Origin: Paenibacillaceae bacterium
Lineage (GTDB): Bacteria; Bacillota; Bacilli; Paenibacillales; Paenibacillaceae
Length of the DNA: 64,000 nt
Assembly: GCA_004134985.1 (NCBI GenBank)
Contig: REGQ01000016.1
Span: 60,674-124,673, forward strand
Direction: 5' to 3'
Shown piece after piece: positions 17,412 to 25,138 of this stretch (its first letter is position 1; the number at the start of each line of letters is the position of its first letter). The notes beneath the pieces were generated by a model. That model saw nothing but the letters and a program-made list of their open reading frames with translations. It searched no databases and was not told where the DNA came from. A program made the translations under genes and the position numbers.

Positions 17412-18383
17412 TGAAAAATCCCCGTCTCCTGTAGATTTGGCTAGACTGTCTAGTCCTCTCTCATTGTAGAGATGCTGAGAATTATTATCAATATCGTTTT
17501 TCGTAATTTTAGCTATCATTTTTCTTCTATAATCGCTTGGCGTCATGTGTACATATTTTTTCAACATACGATTCAAATTCAATTCATCTGTAAAGCCACA
17601 GCCGACCGCAACTTCATGAATCGTTACATTAGTATTCTGCAAATAACGCTTGGCTGCATCAAGTCTCTTCTCATTTAAATACTCTTGTAAACTTTTATGT
17701 TCTTGTTTCCTAAACAACTTACTTAGCAGACTCCTGCTAATAGACAGCATTTCAGACAGTTGTTGAATGGATACCGGCTCGGTGTGATGCTGATCCAAGT
17801 ATTGCTTAACCAACTCCACATAATCAGGCTCAAAGTAGCGGATGTTTCCTTGTTCCAATTCCTTATATATTTCATAGATAAGCTGATAGAGCGTAATCTT
17901 GGCATAAAATTGATTTTGTGCAGACTTCCGACTCCAGTGGTCGTAAAGGCTCCGACACTTCTCTATGAAAAAAATGGGATTCTCCGGTGAGAACCCGTAC
18001 ACTTGCATAAACGGATTGATTTGTTCTAACAAGCGGTGAATCTCTCTTTTGTAAAATGGGGCCGTTTCAGATTTATACAACACCATGTACATCTCCAGAC
18101 TTGTGTCGTGAGGATGAATGGAAAGTACTGTGCCTTTTCCTCCATGGAAAATACCGCATCTTCCAGATTGGTAACCTATACGATCCAGTTTTATACTAGC
18201 CATTCCTCCGTGGGTATACACTAGCGTACTGGTCGGCATCTTATAGTCTTGCATCGGTTTATCCGGATGAATCACATTATAGCGAATATCAATTAATGAA
18301 ATGGAGGAGCGTGACCATAGCCGAACAGCCATATCAATCATCTCTTTTGTGAAATGATGGGTAGACCCCATATCCCATTGCAT
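16353..18383 (-). CDS. AraC regulator in one reading frame with a binding lipoprotein
   Basis: A continuous frame of 676 codons. Residues 1-170 form a cupin-like sensor with HGGKGT, as in the regulator at 107-1078. Residues about 185-285 are the AraC DNA-binding domain (SIQQLSEMLSISRSLLSKLF; VTIHEVAVGCGFTDELNLNR). A 35-residue linker leads to a complete lipoprotein beginning at residue 325. The linker DNA contains a Fur box and a sigma-A promoter (17463-17491), so the lipoprotein is probably also made separately from 17411. Whether the full 676-residue fusion is ever stable is unknown; an internal signal peptide would place the regulator half on the cytoplasmic side. Nearest explanation: two genes that lost the stop codon between them. 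Confidence 0.8.
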   Translation of the reverse strand: MQWDMGSTHHFTKEMIDMAVRLWSRSSISLIDIRYNVIHPDKPMQDYKMPTSTLVYTHGGMASIKLDRIGYQSGRCGIFHGGKGTVLSIHPHDTSLEMYMVLYKSETAPFYKREIHRLLEQINPFMQVYGFSPENPIFFIEKCRSLYDHWSRKSAQNQFYAKITLYQLIYEIYKELEQGNIRYFEPDYVELVKQYLDQHHTEPVSIQQLSEMLSISRSLLSKLFRKQEHKSLQEYLNEKRLDAAKRYLQNTNVTIHEVAVGCGFTDELNLNRMLKKYVHMTPSDYRRKMIAKITKNDIDNNSQHLYNERGLDSLAKSTGDGDFSMFGKTKNKEIILSAALSVMLLLSACTSASPANTNSPSPTPAQTQATSSSEAKETVAQTRIVKTEHGDIKVPADPQRIVYLVGNNVGDILPFGKTVVGVDKYGDPSMRPEAWLQQWGQFISDVKVVSGDNLEAIMALEPDLIIGSPTWSSSSIEQLNKIAPTIFYNEMSALEERMTFFGDVFGMPEQAKDLIAQYETKVEAAKQRLIDAGIYDKKIVFLQGVEEGTPGLQGDKTRGIIYEDLGMHAPEMIEKEFFNRGNPQSEGYYSPISLEVINQYLSDADIIAYTNFNPTVEELETKLSSVTIWQTIPTVKESNIAFYSINDTLNDFDYASRTVSLDTFVNALLELPIAQK
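17463..17491 (-). promoter_or_regulatory. Internal promoter with overlapping Fur box
   Basis: On the minus strand TTGATA (17486-17491), 17 bases, TACAAT (17463-17468). The Fur-type inverted repeat TGAGAAT-T-ATTATCA (17476-17490, one mismatch) overlaps the -35. It lies inside the long AraC/lipoprotein frame, 52 bases before the lipoprotein ATG. Confidence 0.7.
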
Positions 18384-18417
18384 TTGCCTTCCCCCCTGAA
18401 TAGAGCTTCCTATTTGT

Positions 18418-18450
18418 ATGTTAGTTCAAACAACGATGATTATCAATGTC
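18418..18450 (-). promoter_or_regulatory. Promoter of the AraC/lipoprotein frame with weak Fur-like site
   Basis: TTGATA (18441-18446), 17 bases, TAACAT (18418-18423) on the minus strand. The -35 sits in a Fur-like sequence (18432-18450, 13 of 19 consensus positions). It parallels the internal promoter. From here to 18618 only a GC-rich hairpin (AGGGGCCGC/GCGGCCCCT, about 18587-18608) stands out, a possible weak terminator of the esterase gene. Confidence 0.5.
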
Positions 18451-18618
18451 AAAATGGGGAGCGCTTGGGGGAAGATAGGTTCGAGTAAGAACCATTACGA
18501 AATGGAATTTCGGCTCGACATTCATCATGCGGATACGATCTTTGCTGTGCGGTTGTTTTTGAAAAAGCATAGGAAGCCGTAACGGGGAGGGGCCGCGTGT
18601 GCGGCCCCTGCTGCTTGG

Positions 18619-20646
18619 TTAGCGGCTGTTCACTAAAAATAAATCTCCGAACGCCTCGGCATCCTTGTGGCCAATACCGCCATTGTATGCGATCCAGCCC
18701 TTGCGGCCCTGCCCATCGTTGTCGTTGACAAGCAGTGAGAATTTCAGATGAATGCCTTCGGACAGAGCTGCTGCGCCAAGCTCCTCGCGCGGAATGGCCA
18801 GCTCGTAGACGGTCTCCTGATCATGCCTGCTGATGCCGACCTGCATATTGTTCATCTCTCCGGGTTTAAAGGAGCGGGGACCGAGCCAGCGGAAAGCTGT
18901 TGTGGAGCCGTCCTCCTGCAAAGCAGCCCCAAATTCATGAACGTTGGATAATCGGCCTGCCTCTTCCGCCAGTCGGAAGCCAAGCTGCACGCTGTCGCCC
19001 ACATAAATATTAAACGGCGTTTCCTGCTGCACGTGGGCATCATCCTTTATTTGCAGAGCAATGTACACGTTATTCTCATCCCATGCGACCCAGCCAAGCC
19101 CGCTAAGGTCATCCGGCCCATTGTAATCCTGCATTAACAGCTGCGATTGGCGGTTCAGAGGAAATGGATGCTCAAGCTTCCAATCCGCCAGCGATCCGTC
19201 GATCGTGATCGGCTGGGATAGCCTTTCAGCTGTGTAGACGTAAGTGAGTGCGGGAGTATCCTGCAAAATCGCACCTGCGCTATTTTGCACAGCAATGGCC
19301 TGCGGCTCCTCCGAGAAGCGCGGCAGCGTCAAACTGCTGCTTTCACCTGGGTGCACCAGTTCCAGCGGATAGGTTTCGCGCTGATTATCCTCCGCCTCAA
19401 GTGCGCGTATGCTCAGCATGCCCTGCAGCGGGCGGGGCGAACGGTTGGTGACCGTGAGGTTTGTGTGTACTTGACGGCTAGCCGTATCATAGAAGACCGT
19501 TCGCGCAATGCTGAGCGGCTCCTGAACCTTGATGTACACAGCGAGCGGCATGGGAGCTTCGGCATCTGTTTCCATCAGGAGCGGATAAAAACCTGCCCGC
19601 GCATTCTCGGGAATAGCGATCTGTACGACAGGATTTTGCCCGGAAAGGGAGTCAGGGTCTAGCTGCCAGCCCTCCGGCAAGGTGGCCTGTATACGATTGT
19701 CTTTGCCGTCATGCTGCGGCAATTTGACAAGCGGCACTTCGGCGACATCGCCTGCGAATGCGCTGATCTCAATCTGTCCGGGCAAATAAGATTGTGCAGA
19801 TGCCGAAATTGTATTTCGCAAGAAATGAATCGTTGACTGAACAATCTGTTCCCAATACTTAGGGTCCTGGTAATTATGCCCGCCATCCTGCAGCGTGATC
19901 ATCTGATGGTATACGCCCGCCTTGCCAAGCCTGTCTGACAGTAGGAGGCTTTCGTCATACGGAACTATTGCATCGGCTGTGCCATGAATAATCAGGGTTG
20001 CTGGAAACCCTTCGCTAATCTTTCCGCCGGACAACGGGCCGTAGATGTCGATGACGGCAAACAGGTTTATCGAATCATTCGGCTGGCCCTCCGCAAACCG
20101 GCTGGCGAAGGCAGTCGCAAGCATACCGCCCGCCGAATCGCCTCCGATTGCTGTGCTGCGGGTGTCAATCCGATAAACCTCTTGATGCTGATTCAGCCAG
20201 TGCAAGGCATCTCCTATATCTGTCAGGGCGTCATCCAGCGTACCTTTCATATCACGCTCAGGATTGGTTCTCAGGCGATAGTTGGCCGAGGCAACGACAT
20301 ATCCTCTGCTGGCCCATTCCTCGGCAATCGCCTTCGCATCCCGTTTGTCGCCCGAATTGAAGCCGCCGCCGTGAATAAACAATATCAGCGGACGCGCTGC
20401 CTCTCCTTCCTGGACGGGCTCATACAAGTCCAGCGCAAGCGATTCCTTCTTGCCCTGCTTATTGGCGTTGACAGCATAAATAATTTCCTTCTGTACCTGT
20501 ACCTCGAATACCGGCTCCAGCAGCCGGACTGCTTCCTTGTCCTTGGCGGTTGAGTTCGTTAAGGACCGGAGTCCCGGCACACAAAGCATTGCAGCAATAA
20601 CGATTATTGCTGCTGACCACAGGAGAAGGACTGCGGGTTTTCCCAA
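18619..20646 (-). CDS. Secreted or anchored alpha/beta-hydrolase with CBM9-like C-terminus
   Basis: 675 residues; the start is TTG at 20646 with AGAGGTG upstream (an ATG 7 bases earlier is out of frame). The N-terminus has a membrane segment (about 5-25). Residues about 55-280 are a BD-FAE/esterase-type hydrolase: oxyanion motif HGGGFNSGDKRD, nucleophile elbow GGDSAGG, acid in HGTADAIVP and base His in DGGHNY. A middle beta-rich region follows (about 290-480), then a CBM9-like or DOMON-like sandwich (about 490-670; ITIDGSLADWKLEHP). It is an extracytoplasmic ester hydrolase by these signs. It diverges from the siderophore regulator at 20893, so ester-siderophore or polysaccharide-ester cleavage are both possible. 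Confidence 0.75.
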   Translation of the reverse strand: MGKPAVLLLWSAAIIVIAAMLCVPGLRSLTNSTAKDKEAVRLLEPVFEVQVQKEIIYAVNANKQGKKESLALDLYEPVQEGEAARPLILFIHGGGFNSGDKRDAKAIAEEWASRGYVVASANYRLRTNPERDMKGTLDDALTDIGDALHWLNQHQEVYRIDTRSTAIGGDSAGGMLATAFASRFAEGQPNDSINLFAVIDIYGPLSGGKISEGFPATLIIHGTADAIVPYDESLLLSDRLGKAGVYHQMITLQDGGHNYQDPKYWEQIVQSTIHFLRNTISASAQSYLPGQIEISAFAGDVAEVPLVKLPQHDGKDNRIQATLPEGWQLDPDSLSGQNPVVQIAIPENARAGFYPLLMETDAEAPMPLAVYIKVQEPLSIARTVFYDTASRQVHTNLTVTNRSPRPLQGMLSIRALEAEDNQRETYPLELVHPGESSSLTLPRFSEEPQAIAVQNSAGAILQDTPALTYVYTAERLSQPITIDGSLADWKLEHPFPLNRQSQLLMQDYNGPDDLSGLGWVAWDENNVYIALQIKDDAHVQQETPFNIYVGDSVQLGFRLAEEAGRLSNVHEFGAALQEDGSTTAFRWLGPRSFKPGEMNNMQVGISRHDQETVYELAIPREELGAAALSEGIHLKFSLLVNDNDGQGRKGWIAYNGGIGHKDAEAFGDLFLVNSR

Positions 20647-20834
20647 AGCGCATCACCTCTTTTCATTCATTATTTCAATCAAAGGGGATTTAGGTAAGAG
20701 ATTATATTACGAAAATTATGTTGAATATTACGTTGTTGTAGATGGCTTAAAAATTTCTGCTTAATTGATTCCAGAGAACAAAACGTTCCTGGGTGAATTA
20801 CTTAGAGAACGCGGGCATTCCACCCATTCTCCTG

Positions 20835-20863
20835 TTTAACTTCTCGATCCAAACTTATATAAT
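20835..20863 (+). promoter_or_regulatory. Probable promoter of the PchR-like gene
   Basis: TTTAAC, 17 bases, TATAAT on the plus strand, 29 bases before the start codon at 20893. No Fur-like site overlaps. Confidence 0.45.
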
Positions 20864-20892
20864 AGAAAAAAAGTATCGGGGGGTAGGCCAGG

Positions 20893-21918
20893 ATGGAAGA
20901 CATCCAGCGACACGGGTGTGAAATTGAAAATAAACGGAATAGCGGCTGTGAATTGACCGCTCATTTGAATCGTATGTACAGTGCCGATGCCCTGGAGCAT
21001 CAAGTGAAAGTTCCGGTCGAGATTGGAGACGGTTATTGGCAGCGCACGCGGCCGCTCACTGCTGTTGAGTTAGTGCTTTGTGATGTTCGTTTTCATAAAC
21101 AGATGGTGATGAGCAGCAAAGAAGAAGAGGACTCGGTCGTTATTGGTTTTTGTCTGGGCGATCCGATCCGGTGGAATGTCGAGGGCAAAAAGGAGGAGTT
21201 CGGGCTTGCTTCGGGTGAGGTATCGGCCTTCGTCAGTACAGAGGACAGCAATTGCTGTGAGTACGATATCCACCGGCATTTTCAGGGCTTAACCTTGAAG
21301 CTGAACCGGCAAATCGCCAGCCTCTCGATGCAGCATCTTCCCATCGATAAGGTGATGAAGGCCTTTTCCGAGCAAAAGGGACAATTCTACAGCAGCAAGA
21401 TGACGCCAGGCATGAAGCAAATTACGCACGAGATTGTACACTGTCGATACACTGGCGATGTGAAGCAGATTTATTTGAGTGCCAAGGTATTGGAGCTTAT
21501 TGCCCTATACTTTAGCGAATCGCTGCTTCAGAAGCCGCTAACTCTGCCGGATTTGTCCAGAACCGATCTTGCTGCCCTTCATCGGGCCAAAGAAATTTTG
21601 CATGCCAATCTCCTGACGCCCCCAGGGCTAGGCGAATTATCCAAGCAAGTATGCCTGAACGAATACAAGCTTAAAAAAGGCTTCAAGGAGCTGTTCGGTC
21701 TCCCGGTTCATGCCTATGTGATTGATCTTCGGCTGACGGCTGCCTATTATATGCTGGAAGAGGGAGCTATGAATATAACGGAGGCTGCTTATGCTGTCGG
21801 CTTTAGCAAGGCAGGTCATTTCTCCGAGCAGTTTAAGCGCAAATACGGGATGAAACCCTCCGAATGTTTCCCTCATCACCGTAAGCGGGGCGGGGAGCGT
21901 TTACTTCCTTCGCAATAA
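20893..21918 (+). CDS. PchR/YbtA-like AraC-family regulator
   Basis: 341 residues. The N-terminal half (about 20-215) resembles the ligand domain of PchR/YbtA-type siderophore regulators. The C-terminal AraC domain (about 230-325) carries GLGELSKQVCLNEYKLKKGF and ITEAAYAVGFSKAGHFSEQF. These regulators activate siderophore uptake or synthesis when the ferric siderophore is bound. The lipoprotein and ABC pair that follow on the same strand are the expected targets. The start is the ATG at 20893 behind a G-rich site (GGGGGGTAGG). Confidence 0.85.
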   Translation: MEDIQRHGCEIENKRNSGCELTAHLNRMYSADALEHQVKVPVEIGDGYWQRTRPLTAVELVLCDVRFHKQMVMSSKEEEDSVVIGFCLGDPIRWNVEGKKEEFGLASGEVSAFVSTEDSNCCEYDIHRHFQGLTLKLNRQIASLSMQHLPIDKVMKAFSEQKGQFYSSKMTPGMKQITHEIVHCRYTGDVKQIYLSAKVLELIALYFSESLLQKPLTLPDLSRTDLAALHRAKEILHANLLTPPGLGELSKQVCLNEYKLKKGFKELFGLPVHAYVIDLRLTAAYYMLEEGAMNITEAAYAVGFSKAGHFSEQFKRKYGMKPSECFPHHRKRGGERLLPSQ

Positions 21919-22041
21919 TCCGGATTTGTCCTTTTACACTCCCGATTTGGGTAGCAGCTTGCAGGCCAGGTATGAGATAGTAGGGCATATCGGCTGAATG
22001 ACCTCCCGACGTGAAGCGAAGTTCTTTTTTTTCATTTTAGT

Positions 22042-22056
22042 TGATAATGATTATCG
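22042..22056. promoter_or_regulatory. Fur box before the siderophore transport genes
   Basis: TGATAAT-G-ATTATCG, a 7-1-7 repeat with one mismatch to the Fur consensus, inside a longer run of ATTAT repeats. It lies 113 bases before the lipoprotein start and would repress the lipoprotein and ABC genes when iron is plentiful. Confidence 0.75.
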
Positions 22057-22168
22057 TTATTATCTTTGGACGGAAATGGAGAAGCGAGCGCTTGCGTACA
22101 GGGATGGAGCTCAATCAGCCGGCAGCAAAGCTAGAGCGTACTCAATACAGGGAAGGGTGAAGAAAGAG

Positions 22169-23119
22169 ATGAAGAAGGTTTTAGTTTTGGCGATATTATG
22201 CATGGTGCTCGTGCTGTCAGCTTGCGGTAGTGCGAAGACAACAGGGGAAAAGGGAGAGAGCGGTCAGGCGGCGTTCAAAGAGATTGAGAATGCCAGAGGG
22301 GACAAAATCAAATTGCCGCTTCATCCGAAACGGATTGCGGATTTATCGGGGTCAACGGAGGAACTGCTGCTGCTGGGGATTAAGCCGATTGCATCAGCAA
22401 ATGCGGACTTTGGCGTCCGGGATGTATTCACGCCTACAATTAAGGACAAGCTGGACCCGGATACGATCAATCTGGGCTGGTATGCGGAGCCGATCGGCAT
22501 AGAGCTCGTCGCAGATGCTGAGCCGGATTTGATCATATTAGGGACGCTGTTCAATGAAGACTTGTACGAACAGTTGTCGCAAATTGCGCCAACGGTCGTT
22601 GTTCCGCATCCTTACTATGCCTGGCGGGAACGATTTGCCTTTTTGGCCGAGCTGTTTGATAAAAAGGATGTCATGGATAAATGGCTGGTGGAATATGAGC
22701 AGAAGGTTGTGGATTGGAAGGATAAGCTGACGCCGATTATACAGGATCAAAGCTTTGCCATGATTGAAACCTATCCGAACAATCTGGTGGCCTATTCATC
22801 TACAGGCAGTGCGGAGTTGATCTATAAAGACTTCGGCTTCAAACGCACAGAGGGCATTCCCGAGCCGGATCATTGGGGAGGCCGGGAGATGAGTTTGGAA
22901 GGACTGTCCACCATTAATCCGGATCACTTGCTGATCATGGAGAACAGTGAGAACAAAATGAGTGACAGTAAAGTATGGGGCAATCTTAAGGCAGTTCAGC
23001 AGGACAATGTGTACAGGATTACCAACATCGATAATTACAATTATTCCTATACCGCAATGGGCAGAATGCATTTGCTCGATGAAATCGGGACACTTATTCT
23101 GGAGAAGAACAAGAAGTAA
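22169..23119 (+). CDS. Ferric-siderophore binding lipoprotein
   Basis: 316 residues from the ATG at 22169; the 57 extra codons of the longer frame cover the Fur box and are not protein. Signal peptide MKKVLVLAILCMVLV with lipobox LSAC. The mature part is a FecB-type fold: IENARGDKIKLPLHPKRIAD start, LGIKPIASANADFG, DAEPDLIILGTLF and a C-terminal lobe ending near GTLILEKNKK. It is followed by two exporter-fold ABC genes, not by FecCD permeases, an unusual partner set. Likely role: capture of a ferric siderophore at the membrane surface. Confidence 0.85.
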   Translation: MKKVLVLAILCMVLVLSACGSAKTTGEKGESGQAAFKEIENARGDKIKLPLHPKRIADLSGSTEELLLLGIKPIASANADFGVRDVFTPTIKDKLDPDTINLGWYAEPIGIELVADAEPDLIILGTLFNEDLYEQLSQIAPTVVVPHPYYAWRERFAFLAELFDKKDVMDKWLVEYEQKVVDWKDKLTPIIQDQSFAMIETYPNNLVAYSSTGSAELIYKDFGFKRTEGIPEPDHWGGREMSLEGLSTINPDHLLIMENSENKMSDSKVWGNLKAVQQDNVYRITNIDNYNYSYTAMGRMHLLDEIGTLILEKNKK

Positions 23120-23203
23120 ACCCAATTCCTCCTCATCTCCATCCGGACAATGGGCTGTGAACCCGGAGAGGCTATTCTATCTTAATGTATAGGAGTCATT
23201 GCC

Positions 23204-25138
23204 ATGGATTCGAAATCTGAGTTATCGGGATTACTACAAATTGCTGCTGAGAAAAAAGGGCTGTTGTCCGTGGCAGTTATTTTCTCGACAATCTCCAGTT
23301 TGCTGCAGGTGGCACCTTTTGTTGCGGTATATCACATTGTGCAGGAGCTGTTTCTGCATGCCAACGATCCGGCCGGTATTGACAAGAGTCTCATTCTGAA
23401 TTGGGGTCTTGCAGCATTAGCGGTATTAGTCGGAGCTCTCATCACGCTCTACATTGGCGGCATGTGTTCGCATATTGCGGCCTTCGATATTTTATACCGG
23501 CTCAGGGTTCGTCTTGCTGATCATGTGGCTAAAGTTCCCATGGGCTACCATACAAGAACTGCGACCGGAGAGTTGAAAAAAATTATCGAGGTCAGTGTCG
23601 AGAAAATTGAGAAATTTATTGCCCATCAGCTCCCGGATACTGTCAGCGCCATCATGATTCCCTTGCTGTTGATCAGTTATTTGTTCTGGCTGGATTGGCG
23701 GATGGCATTGGCGCTGCTCGTACCGATCAGCTTCGGCTACTGGCTGCAAGCCCGAATGTTTGCAAGCGAAAACGGGCGGAACACCTACCGTGATTTTCAA
23801 TATGCGGTGGAGGAAATGAATGCAACCGGTGTTGAGTATGTTCGCGGCATGCCTGCCGTCAAAATTTTCGGTATTAAAGCGGACAGCTTTCTGACCTTCA
23901 GACAAGCAGTCGAACGCTATCGGGATATTTCGCTTCGGGTAACCGACATCTACAGAAGGCCGTACAGTCTGTTTTTTCTTGTAATCAGCTCGCTGTTTAC
24001 GTTCATCATTCCGTCAGGACTGGCGCTTGCTTCCAATATGCCCGGAAATCTGGCGTTTACGGTTACATTTGTACTGTTTCTGCTTATTACTCCAGGGATG
24101 GCAGTACCGCTGCTGAAGCTGATGCAAGCCGGGAGCGGCTTGCGTGAAATTGTGGAGGGCTACAAGCGGATTGAGACGGTGCTTGAGGAAGGAATTGTCG
24201 AAGAACCTGCTGTTCCGAGAACACCGACTTCCTATAACATTGCTTTCGAGCAGGTTTCCTTCGCCTATGAGAGCAGCGACAGCAAACATTACAAGCCTGT
24301 TCTCAAGAAAATCGAGTTTATCGCCAAAGCTGGCGAGATGACTGCGCTTGTCGGACCTTCGGGCGGGGGCAAATCTACAATTGCGCAACTGCTGCTGCGG
24401 TTTTGGGAGACCAACGAAGGTCGCATTACGGTTGGAGGCGTTCCCATCCAAGAGATCGGAACGGAGAAGCTGATGGATCTCGTATCGTTTGTGTTTCAAG
24501 ATGTGCATCTCTTCTACGATACAATCGAAGCGAATATTCGAATGGGCAATATGACGGCTTCCAGGGAAGCTGTCAGCAAAGCTGCGGCGATGGCTCGTTG
24601 TCATGAATTTATTGAGAAGCTTCCGGAAGGCTATGACACCATGATCGGGGAAGGCGGCACTTATCTATCAGGTGGCGAAGCCCAGCGGATCGCGATTGCC
24701 CGGGCATTGCTCAAGGATGCTCCGATTCTGGTACTGGATGAGGCAACCGCGTATGCGGATGCGGAAAATGAGTACCAAATTCAGCAGGCTTTGGCTAAGC
24801 TGGTGCAGGGAAAAACAGTGCTTATTATCGCACATCGATTATCTTCCATTCGAGCGGCGGAACAGATTCTGGTTATTCAGCAAGGAGAAATTGTAGAGCG
24901 GGGCACTCATGATGAGCTTCGAGTACTGCAGGGACTGTATGAGCAGATGTGGCAATCCCATGTCAGTGCTGCTTCTTGGAGGCTTGGGGCGGGACGGGCC
25001 GCAGGAAGGGGATCAGCAGCGGCAGTAGCTGCCGGAACAAGCGGAATTACTGAGGCTGTTGGAACTGCTCCTGCATCGTCCGAAGATGCTGCTGCGGACG
25101 TACATCATGCTTATAACGGAAGGAGAGGGAAGCCGTGA
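23204..25138 (+). CDS. Exporter-fold ABC half-transporter, IrtA/YbtP-like
   Basis: 644 residues. A six-helix membrane domain (about 15-310) is followed by an ATPase domain (about 335-575): Walker A GPSGGGKST, signature YLSGGEAQR, Walker B ILVLDEATAYAD and switch IIAHRLSS. Relatives in siderophore clusters (YbtP/YbtQ, IrtA/IrtB) import ferric siderophores despite the exporter fold. The last 55 or so residues are an Ala/Gly/Arg-rich tail of low complexity (for example AAVAAGTSGITEAV), outside the family's usual length. The stop overlaps the next gene's GTG start (GTGA), so the two subunits are co-translated as a heterodimer. Confidence 0.87.
   Translation: MDSKSELSGLLQIAAEKKGLLSVAVIFSTISSLLQVAPFVAVYHIVQELFLHANDPAGIDKSLILNWGLAALAVLVGALITLYIGGMCSHIAAFDILYRLRVRLADHVAKVPMGYHTRTATGELKKIIEVSVEKIEKFIAHQLPDTVSAIMIPLLLISYLFWLDWRMALALLVPISFGYWLQARMFASENGRNTYRDFQYAVEEMNATGVEYVRGMPAVKIFGIKADSFLTFRQAVERYRDISLRVTDIYRRPYSLFFLVISSLFTFIIPSGLALASNMPGNLAFTVTFVLFLLITPGMAVPLLKLMQAGSGLREIVEGYKRIETVLEEGIVEEPAVPRTPTSYNIAFEQVSFAYESSDSKHYKPVLKKIEFIAKAGEMTALVGPSGGGKSTIAQLLLRFWETNEGRITVGGVPIQEIGTEKLMDLVSFVFQDVHLFYDTIEANIRMGNMTASREAVSKAAAMARCHEFIEKLPEGYDTMIGEGGTYLSGGEAQRIAIARALLKDAPILVLDEATAYADAENEYQIQQALAKLVQGKTVLIIAHRLSSIRAAEQILVIQQGEIVERGTHDELRVLQGLYEQMWQSHVSAASWRLGAGRAAGRGSAAAVAAGTSGITEAVGTAPASSEDAAADVHHAYNGRRGKP

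Noticed and set aside
21998..22168. 57-residue N-terminal extension of the lipoprotein at 22169
   Set aside because: It spans the Fur box and lies before a complete lipoprotein signal peptide.
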